Assembly (NCBI GenBank): GCA_031264885.1 | Contig: JAISDM010000039.1 | Location: forward strand, 1 to 19,567 | DNA length: 19,567 bases | Direction of reading: 5' to 3' | DNA from: Peptococcaceae bacterium | GTDB lineage: Bacteria; Bacillota; Peptococcia; DRI-13; UBA5745 | Shown: piece by piece, positions 1 to 7,106 of the stretch | How positions within the stretch are numbered: position 1 is the stretch's first letter | How the letters are laid out: every line of letters begins with the position of its first letter | Translations under genes and position numbers: made by a program | Notes under the pieces: generated by a model | What the model was told of the DNA's origin: nothing | The model's input: the letters and a program-made list of their open reading frames with translations, nothing else | Database searches by the model: none

Positions 1-177
1 GACAGCGTCGCCGAAGCGTTCACGTCGTTTATCGACAAACTTCCTTATGCCACGGTTGTACTGGGTTGTACGGAGTTGCCGGTGTTGTACGATAAATTGA
101 AGCAAACGATCACGGGTAAAACCATCATTGATCCATTGCAGTGCGCGATTAATAAACTAAAGGAGATTTGTAATTGA
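1..177 (+). CDS. Asp/Glu racemase family protein, C-terminal end (partial)
   Basis: The frame is open from base 1 to the TGA at 175-177 and gives about 58 residues. It contains VVLGCTELPVL, the second-cysteine motif of the aspartate/glutamate/hydantoin racemase superfamily, followed by IIDPLQC, which matches the usual end of the family. In these cofactor-independent enzymes this cysteine is one of two that move the alpha proton; the other lies outside the window. Aspartate racemase, glutamate racemase and related decarboxylases or isomerases all share this tail, so the substrate cannot be named. The stop overlaps the TTG start of the next gene by 4 bp, so it is probably translated with the operon. 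A D-amino acid or isomerised acid for a surface polymer would suit the context, but that is inference. Confidence 0.8.
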   Translation, partial: DSVAEAFTSFIDKLPYATVVLGCTELPVLYDKLKQTITGKTIIDPLQCAINKLKEICN

Positions 178-1022
178 GGAAGCATATTATCTTCGGTGGA
201 TTTGACTATGCAGTGTACTACGAGATGAATCAAGACGCGATTTTTCACGGCATTGACTACTTTGTTGACAACGATCCCTCTCTTATCGGTACGACGTATC
301 TCGGTAAACCGATATACGCGCCTGATGTGTTGCTGAGCGAGGATAAAAACAATCTTCTCATTTTGATCGGCTCGGTTGTGTACTATACGGAACTGCGGTT
401 TCAGCTAGAAGATATGGGCTTTGAAAAGGATAAACACTTTGTTTGGGGCATATCGTTCCCCGGCGACGATAAATGTCCGAGACTGTTGCGTTACAATGAG
501 TTTAGCAGCGATAATAAAAATAAAATAAATATGTTTAGCGAGACGACGACCGCAAAGTTGAAAATAATTGCGAGACTCATTGATTTCAGCAAATACAAAA
601 CCATCGTTGATTTGGGGGCAGGTCCAGAGTTGTTGTCTGCATATTTACCGAATCATTGTAAATATGTACCGGTCGATTACTTGCAGTATACGGATAGAAC
701 TGTGTTATGTGATATGCTGAGATTTGAGTTTCCGAGAATTGAGGATGATAAAAAGAGTACGCTCTTTGTTTCATCGAATCATATAGGATACGCTTCCGAT
801 TGGCGGTGGTATGTTGATGAAATTGCCAAGCGGTGCGATTGTTTGATTTTCGCGAAGCAAGATTTTGCCTCCATATCCAGAGAGTATCGTAAAACAAAAT
901 GGAATTTCAGCAATATCGCGTTTAACCACGAGTATGTTATGTATGTCCTGAGTAAAGGCTTTAAGATGACAGACGCGTTAAATTTTCGTTTGAGGACAGA
1001 TATTTACAAGTTTGAGCGATGA
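174..1022 (+). CDS. Two-domain protein: PglD-like Rossmann N-terminus plus SAM-methyltransferase-like C-terminus
   Basis: Starts at TTG 174 with AGGAGA at 161-166, seven bases upstream; the start overlaps the previous stop (TTGA). Residues about 1-95 look like the small Rossmann module placed before many surface-sugar enzymes: IIFGGFDYA, then a strand ending DYFVDNDPSLIG, then GKPIYAPDVL. Residues about 140-280 carry a methyltransferase motif I, VDLGAGPE (about 145-152), and a plausible motif II acid in VPVDYLQYTD. The remainder lacks clear catalytic motifs, so methyl transfer is likely but unproved. The same N-terminal module recurs on the second radical SAM protein of this operon (2487-3761). 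It could instead be a non-catalytic SAM-binding or scaffold protein. Codon use is AT-rich like its neighbours. Confidence 0.65.
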   Translation: MRKHIIFGGFDYAVYYEMNQDAIFHGIDYFVDNDPSLIGTTYLGKPIYAPDVLLSEDKNNLLILIGSVVYYTELRFQLEDMGFEKDKHFVWGISFPGDDKCPRLLRYNEFSSDNKNKINMFSETTTAKLKIIARLIDFSKYKTIVDLGAGPELLSAYLPNHCKYVPVDYLQYTDRTVLCDMLRFEFPRIEDDKKSTLFVSSNHIGYASDWRWYVDEIAKRCDCLIFAKQDFASISREYRKTKWNFSNIAFNHEYVMYVLSKGFKMTDALNFRLRTDIYKFER

Positions 1023-1031
1023 GGTGTTTGT

Positions 1032-1442
1032 GTGAAAAAAGTGCTGTTAGTCGGGGTATTTGATTTGTTCCACTTCGGACATCTGCGGCTGATACAGCGA
1101 GCGGCAACGTTAGGCGATTATCTTATCGCCGCCGTTCAGGAGGATGGGTACATCTTGAAACATAAGCCGACAGAAGCATATTACTCAACTGAGGAACGCA
1201 TTGAGATGATTCGCGCGCTGCGTGTGGTTGATGAAGTGATATCATACAAAGACATAGCTGATGATATCAAGACTATCGACTTTGATGTTTTCGTCAAGGG
1301 GCCGGATCAAACGCACAGTGGCTTCTTGTCCGCGACAGAGTGGTGCGAAGCTAATGGCAAAAGTGTCGTGACCCTTCCGAGAACCGATGGTATCTCTTCG
1401 ACGTATCTTAAACAATTGCTTGAAGATTTCGCAAAGAGGTAA
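1032..1442 (+). CDS. Cytidylyltransferase of the glycerol-3-phosphate (TagD) / RfaE type
   Basis: This is a 136-residue single-domain nucleotidyltransferase with the family landmarks: GVFDLFHFGH near the N-terminus (HxGH, residues 14-17) and RTDGISST at 117-124. The latter matches the RTxGIST signature of TagD, Tarl-type and RfaE enzymes. Length and order match glycerol-3-phosphate cytidylyltransferase. Family members join CTP (some ATP) to a phosphorylated small alcohol or sugar and release pyrophosphate. The start is GTG 1032; its ribosome site GAGGTG (1021-1026) overlaps the preceding stop, giving a 9-bp intergenic gap. In context it probably makes a CDP-activated building block for the glycosyltransferase or phosphatase-like enzymes downstream. 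Whether that is glycerol, ethanolamine or a sugar phosphate cannot be told. The nucleotidyltransferase call is firm; the substrate is not. Confidence 0.88.
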   Translation: MKKVLLVGVFDLFHFGHLRLIQRAATLGDYLIAAVQEDGYILKHKPTEAYYSTEERIEMIRALRVVDEVISYKDIADDIKTIDFDVFVKGPDQTHSGFLSATEWCEANGKSVVTLPRTDGISSTYLKQLLEDFAKR

Positions 1443-1446
1443 ACGA

Positions 1447-2484
1447 ATGACCGCGAAAAATGTTTCTCAAATCTACTCGCAGAATAGGTCGGTTCTTAGT
1501 GAGGCATTACCGTTGGATACGCCTTTCCTGGTGTCCATATCATTGGTGAACTACTGCAATCTTGCTTGCAGATTTTGTTATCACAGTGATCATGAAGAGA
1601 AGCGGCGCCGTGGCATAATGCCGAGTATGCTGGAATACTCAGAGTATGTGAAAATTATAGACGACTGCAAACGATTCCCAAACAAACTGAAAGCATTGAG
1701 ATTATCCGCTTGGGGTGAGCCTTTGCTGCATCCGGACTATATTAAAATGCTCAAATACGCAAATAACGCTGAGGTAGCAGGCAGGATAGAAATTTTTACA
1801 AATGCCGTTTTGTTGACGCGCGAAATCTCAGACGGTTTAATTAAATATGGAATGAACAAAATGATCATATCCATCGAAGCATTATCTGATGAGGGCTATT
1901 ATGAAATTTGCGGACGACATATTGATTTTCCGGATTTGATCGACAACTTGAAGTATCTTTATGAGAACAAATCAGACACTCTAATCATGCACATTAAAAT
2001 TGCGGATATGGGTTTAAGAGGGAAAGATGATACAGAACGTTTTTTTCAGATATTTGGCGATATCTGTGATGAAATATCTGTTGACCATATTGTTCCGATT
2101 CCGGTTGAAAGCGCGGCTCGCGCCATCCTAGCGAATATGAAAAATGAAAATCTGGATAAAACGAAGGGCTGGGATAAGATAGCGGACCGGAAAGTTTGCC
2201 CGTTTATCTTCACTTCGTTGCTAATACAACATGATATGCGTGTTCTCCAATGCAACCGTGATATTTGGTGCGAAGAATCGTTAGGTGATGTTAGAACGCA
2301 ATCTCTTTCAGATATTTGGAATGGAGACAAGCATACGAACTTATGCTTATCACATTTGAAACAATCGCGATACAGCGTTGAGTTTTGCCGCGATTGTTCC
2401 ACAATTCTTTACACTTCAAATGATAACATAGATGATTGCGCTGATGTTATCCTAAACAGATATGGTAAAAACAGGGGGCTGTAA
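1447..2484 (+). CDS. Radical SAM protein with SPASM domain
   Basis: I place the start at ATG 1447, preceded by AAAGAGG (about 1433-1439). An in-frame ATG at 1387 would add 20 residues but lies inside the upstream gene and lacks a good ribosome site. The protein is 345 residues. Cys37, Cys41 and Cys44 (CNLACRFC) form the CX3CX2C site for the [4Fe-4S] cluster that cleaves SAM, and WGEPLLHPDY (about 89-98) is the GGE-type SAM-binding motif. The C-terminal part is a typical SPASM domain for auxiliary Fe-S clusters: KVCPFIFTSLLIQ, VLQCNRD, LGDVRTQSLSDIWNG and FCRDC, with cysteines at 251, 269, 275, 314 and 317. SPASM enzymes act on peptides (anSME, PqqE) or on sugar-like small molecules (BtrN). 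No peptide precursor is seen here, so a carbohydrate or amino acid substrate is more likely. Confidence 0.9.
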   Translation: MTAKNVSQIYSQNRSVLSEALPLDTPFLVSISLVNYCNLACRFCYHSDHEEKRRRGIMPSMLEYSEYVKIIDDCKRFPNKLKALRLSAWGEPLLHPDYIKMLKYANNAEVAGRIEIFTNAVLLTREISDGLIKYGMNKMIISIEALSDEGYYEICGRHIDFPDLIDNLKYLYENKSDTLIMHIKIADMGLRGKDDTERFFQIFGDICDEISVDHIVPIPVESAARAILANMKNENLDKTKGWDKIADRKVCPFIFTSLLIQHDMRVLQCNRDIWCEESLGDVRTQSLSDIWNGDKHTNLCLSHLKQSRYSVEFCRDCSTILYTSNDNIDDCADVILNRYGKNRGL

Positions 2485-2486
2485 TC

Positions 2487-3761
2487 ATGGTATACCATTA
2501 CCCGCATTCGGAATATTTTTCTGACTGGGAGAAGCCTGATTTCAAGACGCTCAACGGTCAGCTCGTGTTATGGGGCGCGGGGAAAGTCGGGGAACTCGCC
2601 GCTCATTGTCTGAATAAGCTTGGCGTTAACTTCTTGGCGTTCGTTGATTCCGCTGAAAACAGATGGGCCACATCTTATTGTGAGCATAGAGTTATCTCAC
2701 CTAAGGAGTTAAAAGAAGACTACCCGAATGCTGCCATATTGATATCCAATTCTTTCCCGGCGGGCACTTATTCGGCGCTTGAAGAACTTGGATTTAACAA
2801 TGTGTATGACTGTTCATCATTATTTATGGAAATTGACTTTACAGGTTATAATTATTCAATGTCTGTCGAGTTTGCCGCTCGCAACGCGGTTAGTTATCTT
2901 CGAAATCTGATGTTGTATAAGGGCAAAGCACAGACACTTGAACGCATAATTTTTGTGATCAATCAAAAATGTTCTCTATATTGTAAAAATTGCGATGGCT
3001 ATACTCCATATTTACTTAACCCTGTTAACTACGACGCCGGTGAAATCATTCAGAGCGCGGAAGTGCTTTTTAACGCTATCGGTTTCATTGAATATATTGA
3101 TTTAATGGGCGGCGAACCGCTTTTACACAAAGATTTGAAGGTTATACTGAACTACTTTATCAGCAGTAAAAATGTCAATTTAGTAACACTTGTTACAAAT
3201 GGAACGATTGTTCCATCCTCAGAATTACTGACATTGATGCAATCCTCTAAATTTGTGTGCCGTATTTCTGATTATGGAGTTTTGTCTTCAAAACTAGGCA
3301 GGCTTGTTGAGATATTTCGAAAAATGAACATTAAGTTCGAAATAACAAACTATCAGTCGTGGGATTCTTTGACAACCTTACAAAAAACAAATGAAACGGC
3401 GGAGGAATTAGATAATAAATTCTCAAATTGCACAGCTAACGTACTCTATTATCAAGCGGGTAAAGTTGCGTATTGCCGTACTGTAAACGCTCTCAGCAAT
3501 GTCGGCAAAGAAGTGTTGCCCAAGTCAGACAACAACTATCTTGATCTGTACGATGAACACGGAAGCATTATAAAAAACGCCAGGGAGCGTATTGTCCGGT
3601 TCTGTGACCGCCTGTACGCCAGAAAACATATTGACGCGTGTCAATACTGTAATGGCAGTCATTGTTTGCAATTCCGCGACAGAGTTCCGGTTGCCGAGCA
3701 AGCGGATGACCATTTGTCTTTAGATGATTTATACATCAAGGAGTGGATCGGTGAATATTAG
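2487..3761 (+). CDS. Fusion of a Rossmann (PglD-like) domain to a radical SAM enzyme
   Basis: The 424-residue protein starts at ATG 2487, three bases after the previous stop, with a G-rich ribosome site at 2473-2478. Residues about 24-112 form a Rossmann-like module: LVLWGAGKVGELAA (GxGxxG type), then FLAFVDSAENRW, then a proline-glutamate stretch as in nucleotide-sugar modules. Residues about 155 onward are radical SAM: CSLYCKNC places the cluster cysteines at 162, 166 and 169, and LMGGEPLLH is at 206-214. Later cysteines at 315, 330, 385 (ACQYCNG), 388 and 393 could hold an auxiliary cluster. The tail RVPVAEQ is echoed in the next gene. The Rossmann half might hold NAD(P), a nucleotide sugar or only a partner protein. 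The reaction is unknown. Confidence 0.85.
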   Translation: MVYHYPHSEYFSDWEKPDFKTLNGQLVLWGAGKVGELAAHCLNKLGVNFLAFVDSAENRWATSYCEHRVISPKELKEDYPNAAILISNSFPAGTYSALEELGFNNVYDCSSLFMEIDFTGYNYSMSVEFAARNAVSYLRNLMLYKGKAQTLERIIFVINQKCSLYCKNCDGYTPYLLNPVNYDAGEIIQSAEVLFNAIGFIEYIDLMGGEPLLHKDLKVILNYFISSKNVNLVTLVTNGTIVPSSELLTLMQSSKFVCRISDYGVLSSKLGRLVEIFRKMNIKFEITNYQSWDSLTTLQKTNETAEELDNKFSNCTANVLYYQAGKVAYCRTVNALSNVGKEVLPKSDNNYLDLYDEHGSIIKNARERIVRFCDRLYARKHIDACQYCNGSHCLQFRDRVPVAEQADDHLSLDDLYIKEWIGEY

Positions 3762-4569
3762 ATTAGAAAATCTCAACCTTACCCCAACAATGCGCTGTAA
3801 TCTCAAGTGCAGATTGTGCGGGGTGCTTGTGCCGCAGTACGACTATCGGCCACAGATGACATTGGATGAGTTTGCGGCGACACTGAAAGCTATATTTGAG
3901 CTTGCCAACAGCATCGGCAAGCTTCAAATCACAGGTGGTGAACCGTTGCTTCACACGGAACTTGCGGATATGCTTGAAGAATGTTTTGAGTATAAACCGC
4001 AGTTTGATAAGTTGTGGCTGTTTACGAATTGCGCTGTGTTGATGAAGTCTGCTGTTCTTGACGTTTTGGCGTCGCATAAAGACAAGGTGTACATCCACAT
4101 GAGCGACTATGGCGCGCGCCGCGAAATAACAGAGGGTTTGCTTCGTCAATTGGACGGAGCGGGTATCGAATACAGGTATCTGAAATACTTTGGCGATGAG
4201 CAATATTTCAACGGTTGGGTTGATCAAGGCGACTTTGTCAAGCATGAGCGTTCCAATGAGGAAAACGAGGCAATCTTTTATTCCTGCTCTCATGTGAAAC
4301 GCGGCGGTTCTTGGTATGTGCGCGGCGGACAGATGCATTTGTGCGGACGGTCGATTCGTGGCACAGAAGTTGGCAGGATTCCGTTACGAGACGAGGACTA
4401 TTTAGATATTTTTAACGGAACGGTGGTTGAGAGGCGCGAGAAGTTGCATAGGTTGACACAATCCGAATACATTCTCGCTTGCGATTATTGTAACGGTGAA
4501 TATGGCACAGAAGATTTGACAAAACGTCATCCGGCAGGGGAGCAAGATGTAACATGCCGCAAAAGCTGA
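3751..4569 (+). CDS. Radical SAM protein with short C-terminal Cys motif
   Basis: I choose GTG 3751 as start because AAGGAG (3738-3743) sits seven bases upstream. An ATG at 3724 would add nine residues but would place this ribosome site inside the coding sequence. The start overlaps the previous gene by 11 bp. The 272-residue protein opens directly into TPTMRCNLKCRLCG, with cluster cysteines at 16, 20 and 23, and has TGGEPLLH at 61-68. Downstream cysteines at 179, 198, 244 and 247 (ACDYCNG), and the tail RHPAGEQ, match the C-terminus of the preceding radical SAM protein. The two look like paralogues, one with and one without the Rossmann module. They may act in sequence or as a pair on the same intermediate. 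Chemistry is unassigned; epimerisation, dehydrogenation and C-C bond formation are all possible for the superfamily. Confidence 0.87.
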   Translation: MNIRLENLNLTPTMRCNLKCRLCGVLVPQYDYRPQMTLDEFAATLKAIFELANSIGKLQITGGEPLLHTELADMLEECFEYKPQFDKLWLFTNCAVLMKSAVLDVLASHKDKVYIHMSDYGARREITEGLLRQLDGAGIEYRYLKYFGDEQYFNGWVDQGDFVKHERSNEENEAIFYSCSHVKRGGSWYVRGGQMHLCGRSIRGTEVGRIPLRDEDYLDIFNGTVVERREKLHRLTQSEYILACDYCNGEYGTEDLTKRHPAGEQDVTCRKS

Positions 4570-6005
4570 AAGCATTGATTGTTGCGGCGGATTCTGTCAC
4601 GCCAGACTATATATTCAAACATCGCGCTCAGTTCCCGTTTTTTAATCAAATAATTGAAAACGGAGTTTTTGCGGAACATGCCGCCTATGTTCAGAAAGGC
4701 TATGCGGAGTCGTATTCATCCGAACAAAACTGGGCGACAATTTACACGGGACTGACGCCGGATGTTCATAGTATCACAACAAACAATGTGCGCGGTCAGC
4801 GCAAACGTCCCGAGATGGGTGATTTCGACGGACTGCGCCCTTTCTGGCAAGTACTGAATGATAACGGATACAGTGTGGGCTTATGGGCGGCGGATGATTG
4901 CAAGTCGCCAACACCAATCAATGGCTATGCCGTGTCTGTTCGCTACGATATGATTGAAACGCCGGTTGAAAACCGCGCTGCTCCGCGTGAAGTGCAACTC
5001 TGCGCCAAAGACAGATTTTTATCAAAATTTCTTAATGGCAGTCCGCCGCCGAGACTGTATCCTCAAACGCTGAAGCAGCAGGGGTACACGTTTGAGCAGC
5101 TGCGGCATGACGCTGATTTGGCGGAAAAAGCCATACGCAAGTATCATTTTCAAGATGCTCTGCCGAATTTTGAGGCGGAGCTTGATTACTGGTTCTCCGC
5201 TATGCGATGTGTTCAGCGTGAAAACGCCGTGGATGTTTTGTACCTGTTTACACCGACGACGGACGTTATCGCGCATTGTTGTATGTATTGCGACGACAAT
5301 CCGACATTAATTGAAGCCTATAAGCTTCTTGATAAGTATATTTCGGCGTTTGCGAGAGAATTTCAACCTGAGAACACTCTGTTTCTTTCCGATCACGGAC
5401 AACAGAATTTCAAAGATTTGATACGATGCTCCGATGTTTCTGTTCAACGTGAAGCCTTTGCCGCGCGGGATGAGGTGTTATGGCTTAAGAACGGATACAT
5501 TGCCTTTGAGGCGTACAATGGCGCGCTCTTGTTTACGGCGCACGCTTTACGCGGGATATTTCTCGCGATGGGTAAAAATATTCGTCACACGCGGATTGAA
5601 AATGCGCGGATTCTTGATATATATCCTACATTACTGGAATTATTCGGTTGTAAGATACCTGACGGACGTTTCGGCTATGTAGCTGATATTTTCAACAGAC
5701 CATTGGTAAATGTCGAAAAACTTATGATCGACGGGAATCGTAAATTGGTCGCCATCATTCAATGCCACGCGATCAACATAATGGATATTGTGATCAATGA
5801 GGTTTACCTTGCCGACCGATTCGCTGACATTACCGTCGTTGGGGACGCAAAATATATGGAAATTATAATCAATAACCCGCGTGTGACCGCGTTTGTTTCT
5901 TTTGAACGCTTTGACATATCGGCATACGACGATGTGTATTGCAGTTATTATAACGCGGGCAGCGGCAAAATTAATCATATTCAGATAAGCGAGCGCCTGA
6001 AATGA
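4554..6005 (+). CDS. Alkaline-phosphatase-superfamily (type I phosphodiesterase-like) enzyme with extra C-terminal domain
   Basis: The 483-residue protein starts at ATG 4554, overlapping the previous gene by 16 bp, with GGGGAG at 4537-4542. The metal-site motifs of the superfamily appear in order: Asp13 in AADSVTPDY; a Ser/Thr-rich nucleophile loop before NWATIYTGLTPD (about 54-70); TDVIAH (Asp237, His241); LSDHGQ (Asp280, His281); TAHALRGIFLAMG (His330); and DIYPTLLELFG (355-365). This indicates an intact two-metal active site that hydrolyses or transfers phosphate, phosphodiester, phosphonate or sulfate esters. No signal peptide or membrane helix is seen at the N-terminus, so it is probably cytosolic, unlike exported NPP or LtaS enzymes. 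Residues about 390-483 form an additional alpha/beta region I do not recognise. Next to a cytidylyltransferase, a phosphoester intermediate is a sensible substrate. Confidence 0.83.
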   Translation: MPQKLKALIVAADSVTPDYIFKHRAQFPFFNQIIENGVFAEHAAYVQKGYAESYSSEQNWATIYTGLTPDVHSITTNNVRGQRKRPEMGDFDGLRPFWQVLNDNGYSVGLWAADDCKSPTPINGYAVSVRYDMIETPVENRAAPREVQLCAKDRFLSKFLNGSPPPRLYPQTLKQQGYTFEQLRHDADLAEKAIRKYHFQDALPNFEAELDYWFSAMRCVQRENAVDVLYLFTPTTDVIAHCCMYCDDNPTLIEAYKLLDKYISAFAREFQPENTLFLSDHGQQNFKDLIRCSDVSVQREAFAARDEVLWLKNGYIAFEAYNGALLFTAHALRGIFLAMGKNIRHTRIENARILDIYPTLLELFGCKIPDGRFGYVADIFNRPLVNVEKLMIDGNRKLVAIIQCHAINIMDIVINEVYLADRFADITVVGDAKYMEIIINNPRVTAFVSFERFDISAYDDVYCSYYNAGSGKINHIQISERLK

Positions 6006-7093
6006 AACACTTCGTTCTCTATGGCCACGGCGGTTCCTATAACCACGGAGGGGAGGCGTTGGCGCGCTGCACGATTGCGTTGCTGCGGCGCGAGTTCCCG
6101 GGGCGCCGGGTCATACTCTCGACGCATTTCGCGGAGCAGGACAAAGAATTCGGTATTGACGCGGATGAGTTCGTGGAACGCAATCCTGAGGGGGGAACCA
6201 ACGCGGAAGTGTACGCGCCAACGCTTGAGCTTATCACACCGGAATGTGTGTGCGTTCATCTCGGCGGGGACAATTACTGTTATCCCAATTGGCAGCGTTA
6301 CGCTCAAATTCATCAACGGGCATTGGAGGTTGGCGCGGCGAGCGTTCTTTGGAGCTGTTCCATCGAGCCGGACGCGACGGATTCTGAAATGTTGGATGTG
6401 TTAAAAACCCATCATATGATTGCGGCGCGTGAATGTATTACGTTTGACGCTTTAACTTCGCGAGGGTTGACAAATACAGTCAAGGTCTGCGATATAGCGT
6501 TTACTCTGCCTGCCGCCGAGTCCGCCGAACTAGATTTCTTATGTGATAATTATGTAGCTCTGAATCTCAGTCCGCTCATCACGCGCAAAAATCCGGTAGT
6601 ACAGTCAGCTTTTCAGAACTTGGCGGATTATATATTAAGCGAAACGGATTATAACATTGTTCTCGTTCCACACGTCCTGACGCGCGTTGATAATGACGTT
6701 GACGCGCTTCGAAGGATTGACGCGCATCATTCCTCAAGGGTGTGTCTAGTGGACGCAAATCTGCCGGCAGATCAATATAAATACATCGTTTCGAGAGCGC
6801 GGCTGTGTGTCGCGGCGCGGACGCATCTGACGATAGCGGCGTACTCGGCCGGCGTGCCGACGCTTGCGCTTGGCTACAGCGCGAAAGCCGCGGGAATCGC
6901 CGCCGACCTGGATATGAGCGATTATCTGCTGCGAATTGAGCGCGTTCGTAACGAAACTGACATCACGCGAGCGTTCCGGCAGCTTCTCAAGCATAAGGAT
7001 TCGATTCGCGCGTCCTTGTCGCGCCGTGTTCCGAATTATATTTTAACCGCGGCGAATCAGCGAATACTGGCGGTACTGTCAGGCTGCGGATAA
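6002..7093 (+). CDS. Polysaccharide pyruvyl transferase family protein
   Basis: The 363-residue protein starts at ATG 6002, overlapping the previous stop as ATGA. It shows the landmarks of the CsaB/WcaK polysaccharide pyruvyl transferase family: the N-terminal loop YNHGGEAL (about 13-20, usually GNxGDEA), HLGGDNY at about 86-92, AREC at about 142-145, CDIAFTLP at 163-170, LVPHV at about 221-225, and ARTHLTIAAYSAGVP with GYSAKAAG near the C-terminus. Such enzymes transfer pyruvate from phosphoenolpyruvate to a sugar as a ketal. Some related members act as glycosyltransferase-like or polyprenyl-linked sugar enzymes, so pyruvylation is probable rather than certain. Base composition is higher in GC than the preceding radical SAM genes. 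The gene points to surface polysaccharide or secondary cell wall polymer modification as the theme of the operon. Confidence 0.85.
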   Translation: MKHFVLYGHGGSYNHGGEALARCTIALLRREFPGRRVILSTHFAEQDKEFGIDADEFVERNPEGGTNAEVYAPTLELITPECVCVHLGGDNYCYPNWQRYAQIHQRALEVGAASVLWSCSIEPDATDSEMLDVLKTHHMIAARECITFDALTSRGLTNTVKVCDIAFTLPAAESAELDFLCDNYVALNLSPLITRKNPVVQSAFQNLADYILSETDYNIVLVPHVLTRVDNDVDALRRIDAHHSSRVCLVDANLPADQYKYIVSRARLCVAARTHLTIAAYSAGVPTLALGYSAKAAGIAADLDMSDYLLRIERVRNETDITRAFRQLLKHKDSIRASLSRRVPNYILTAANQRILAVLSGCG

Positions 7094-7106
7094 TAGGAGA
7101 AATTTG

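Noticed and set aside
1387..1446. 20-residue N-terminal extension of the first radical SAM gene
   Set aside because: It lies inside the cytidylyltransferase gene, has no ribosome site, and ATG 1447 has a good one.
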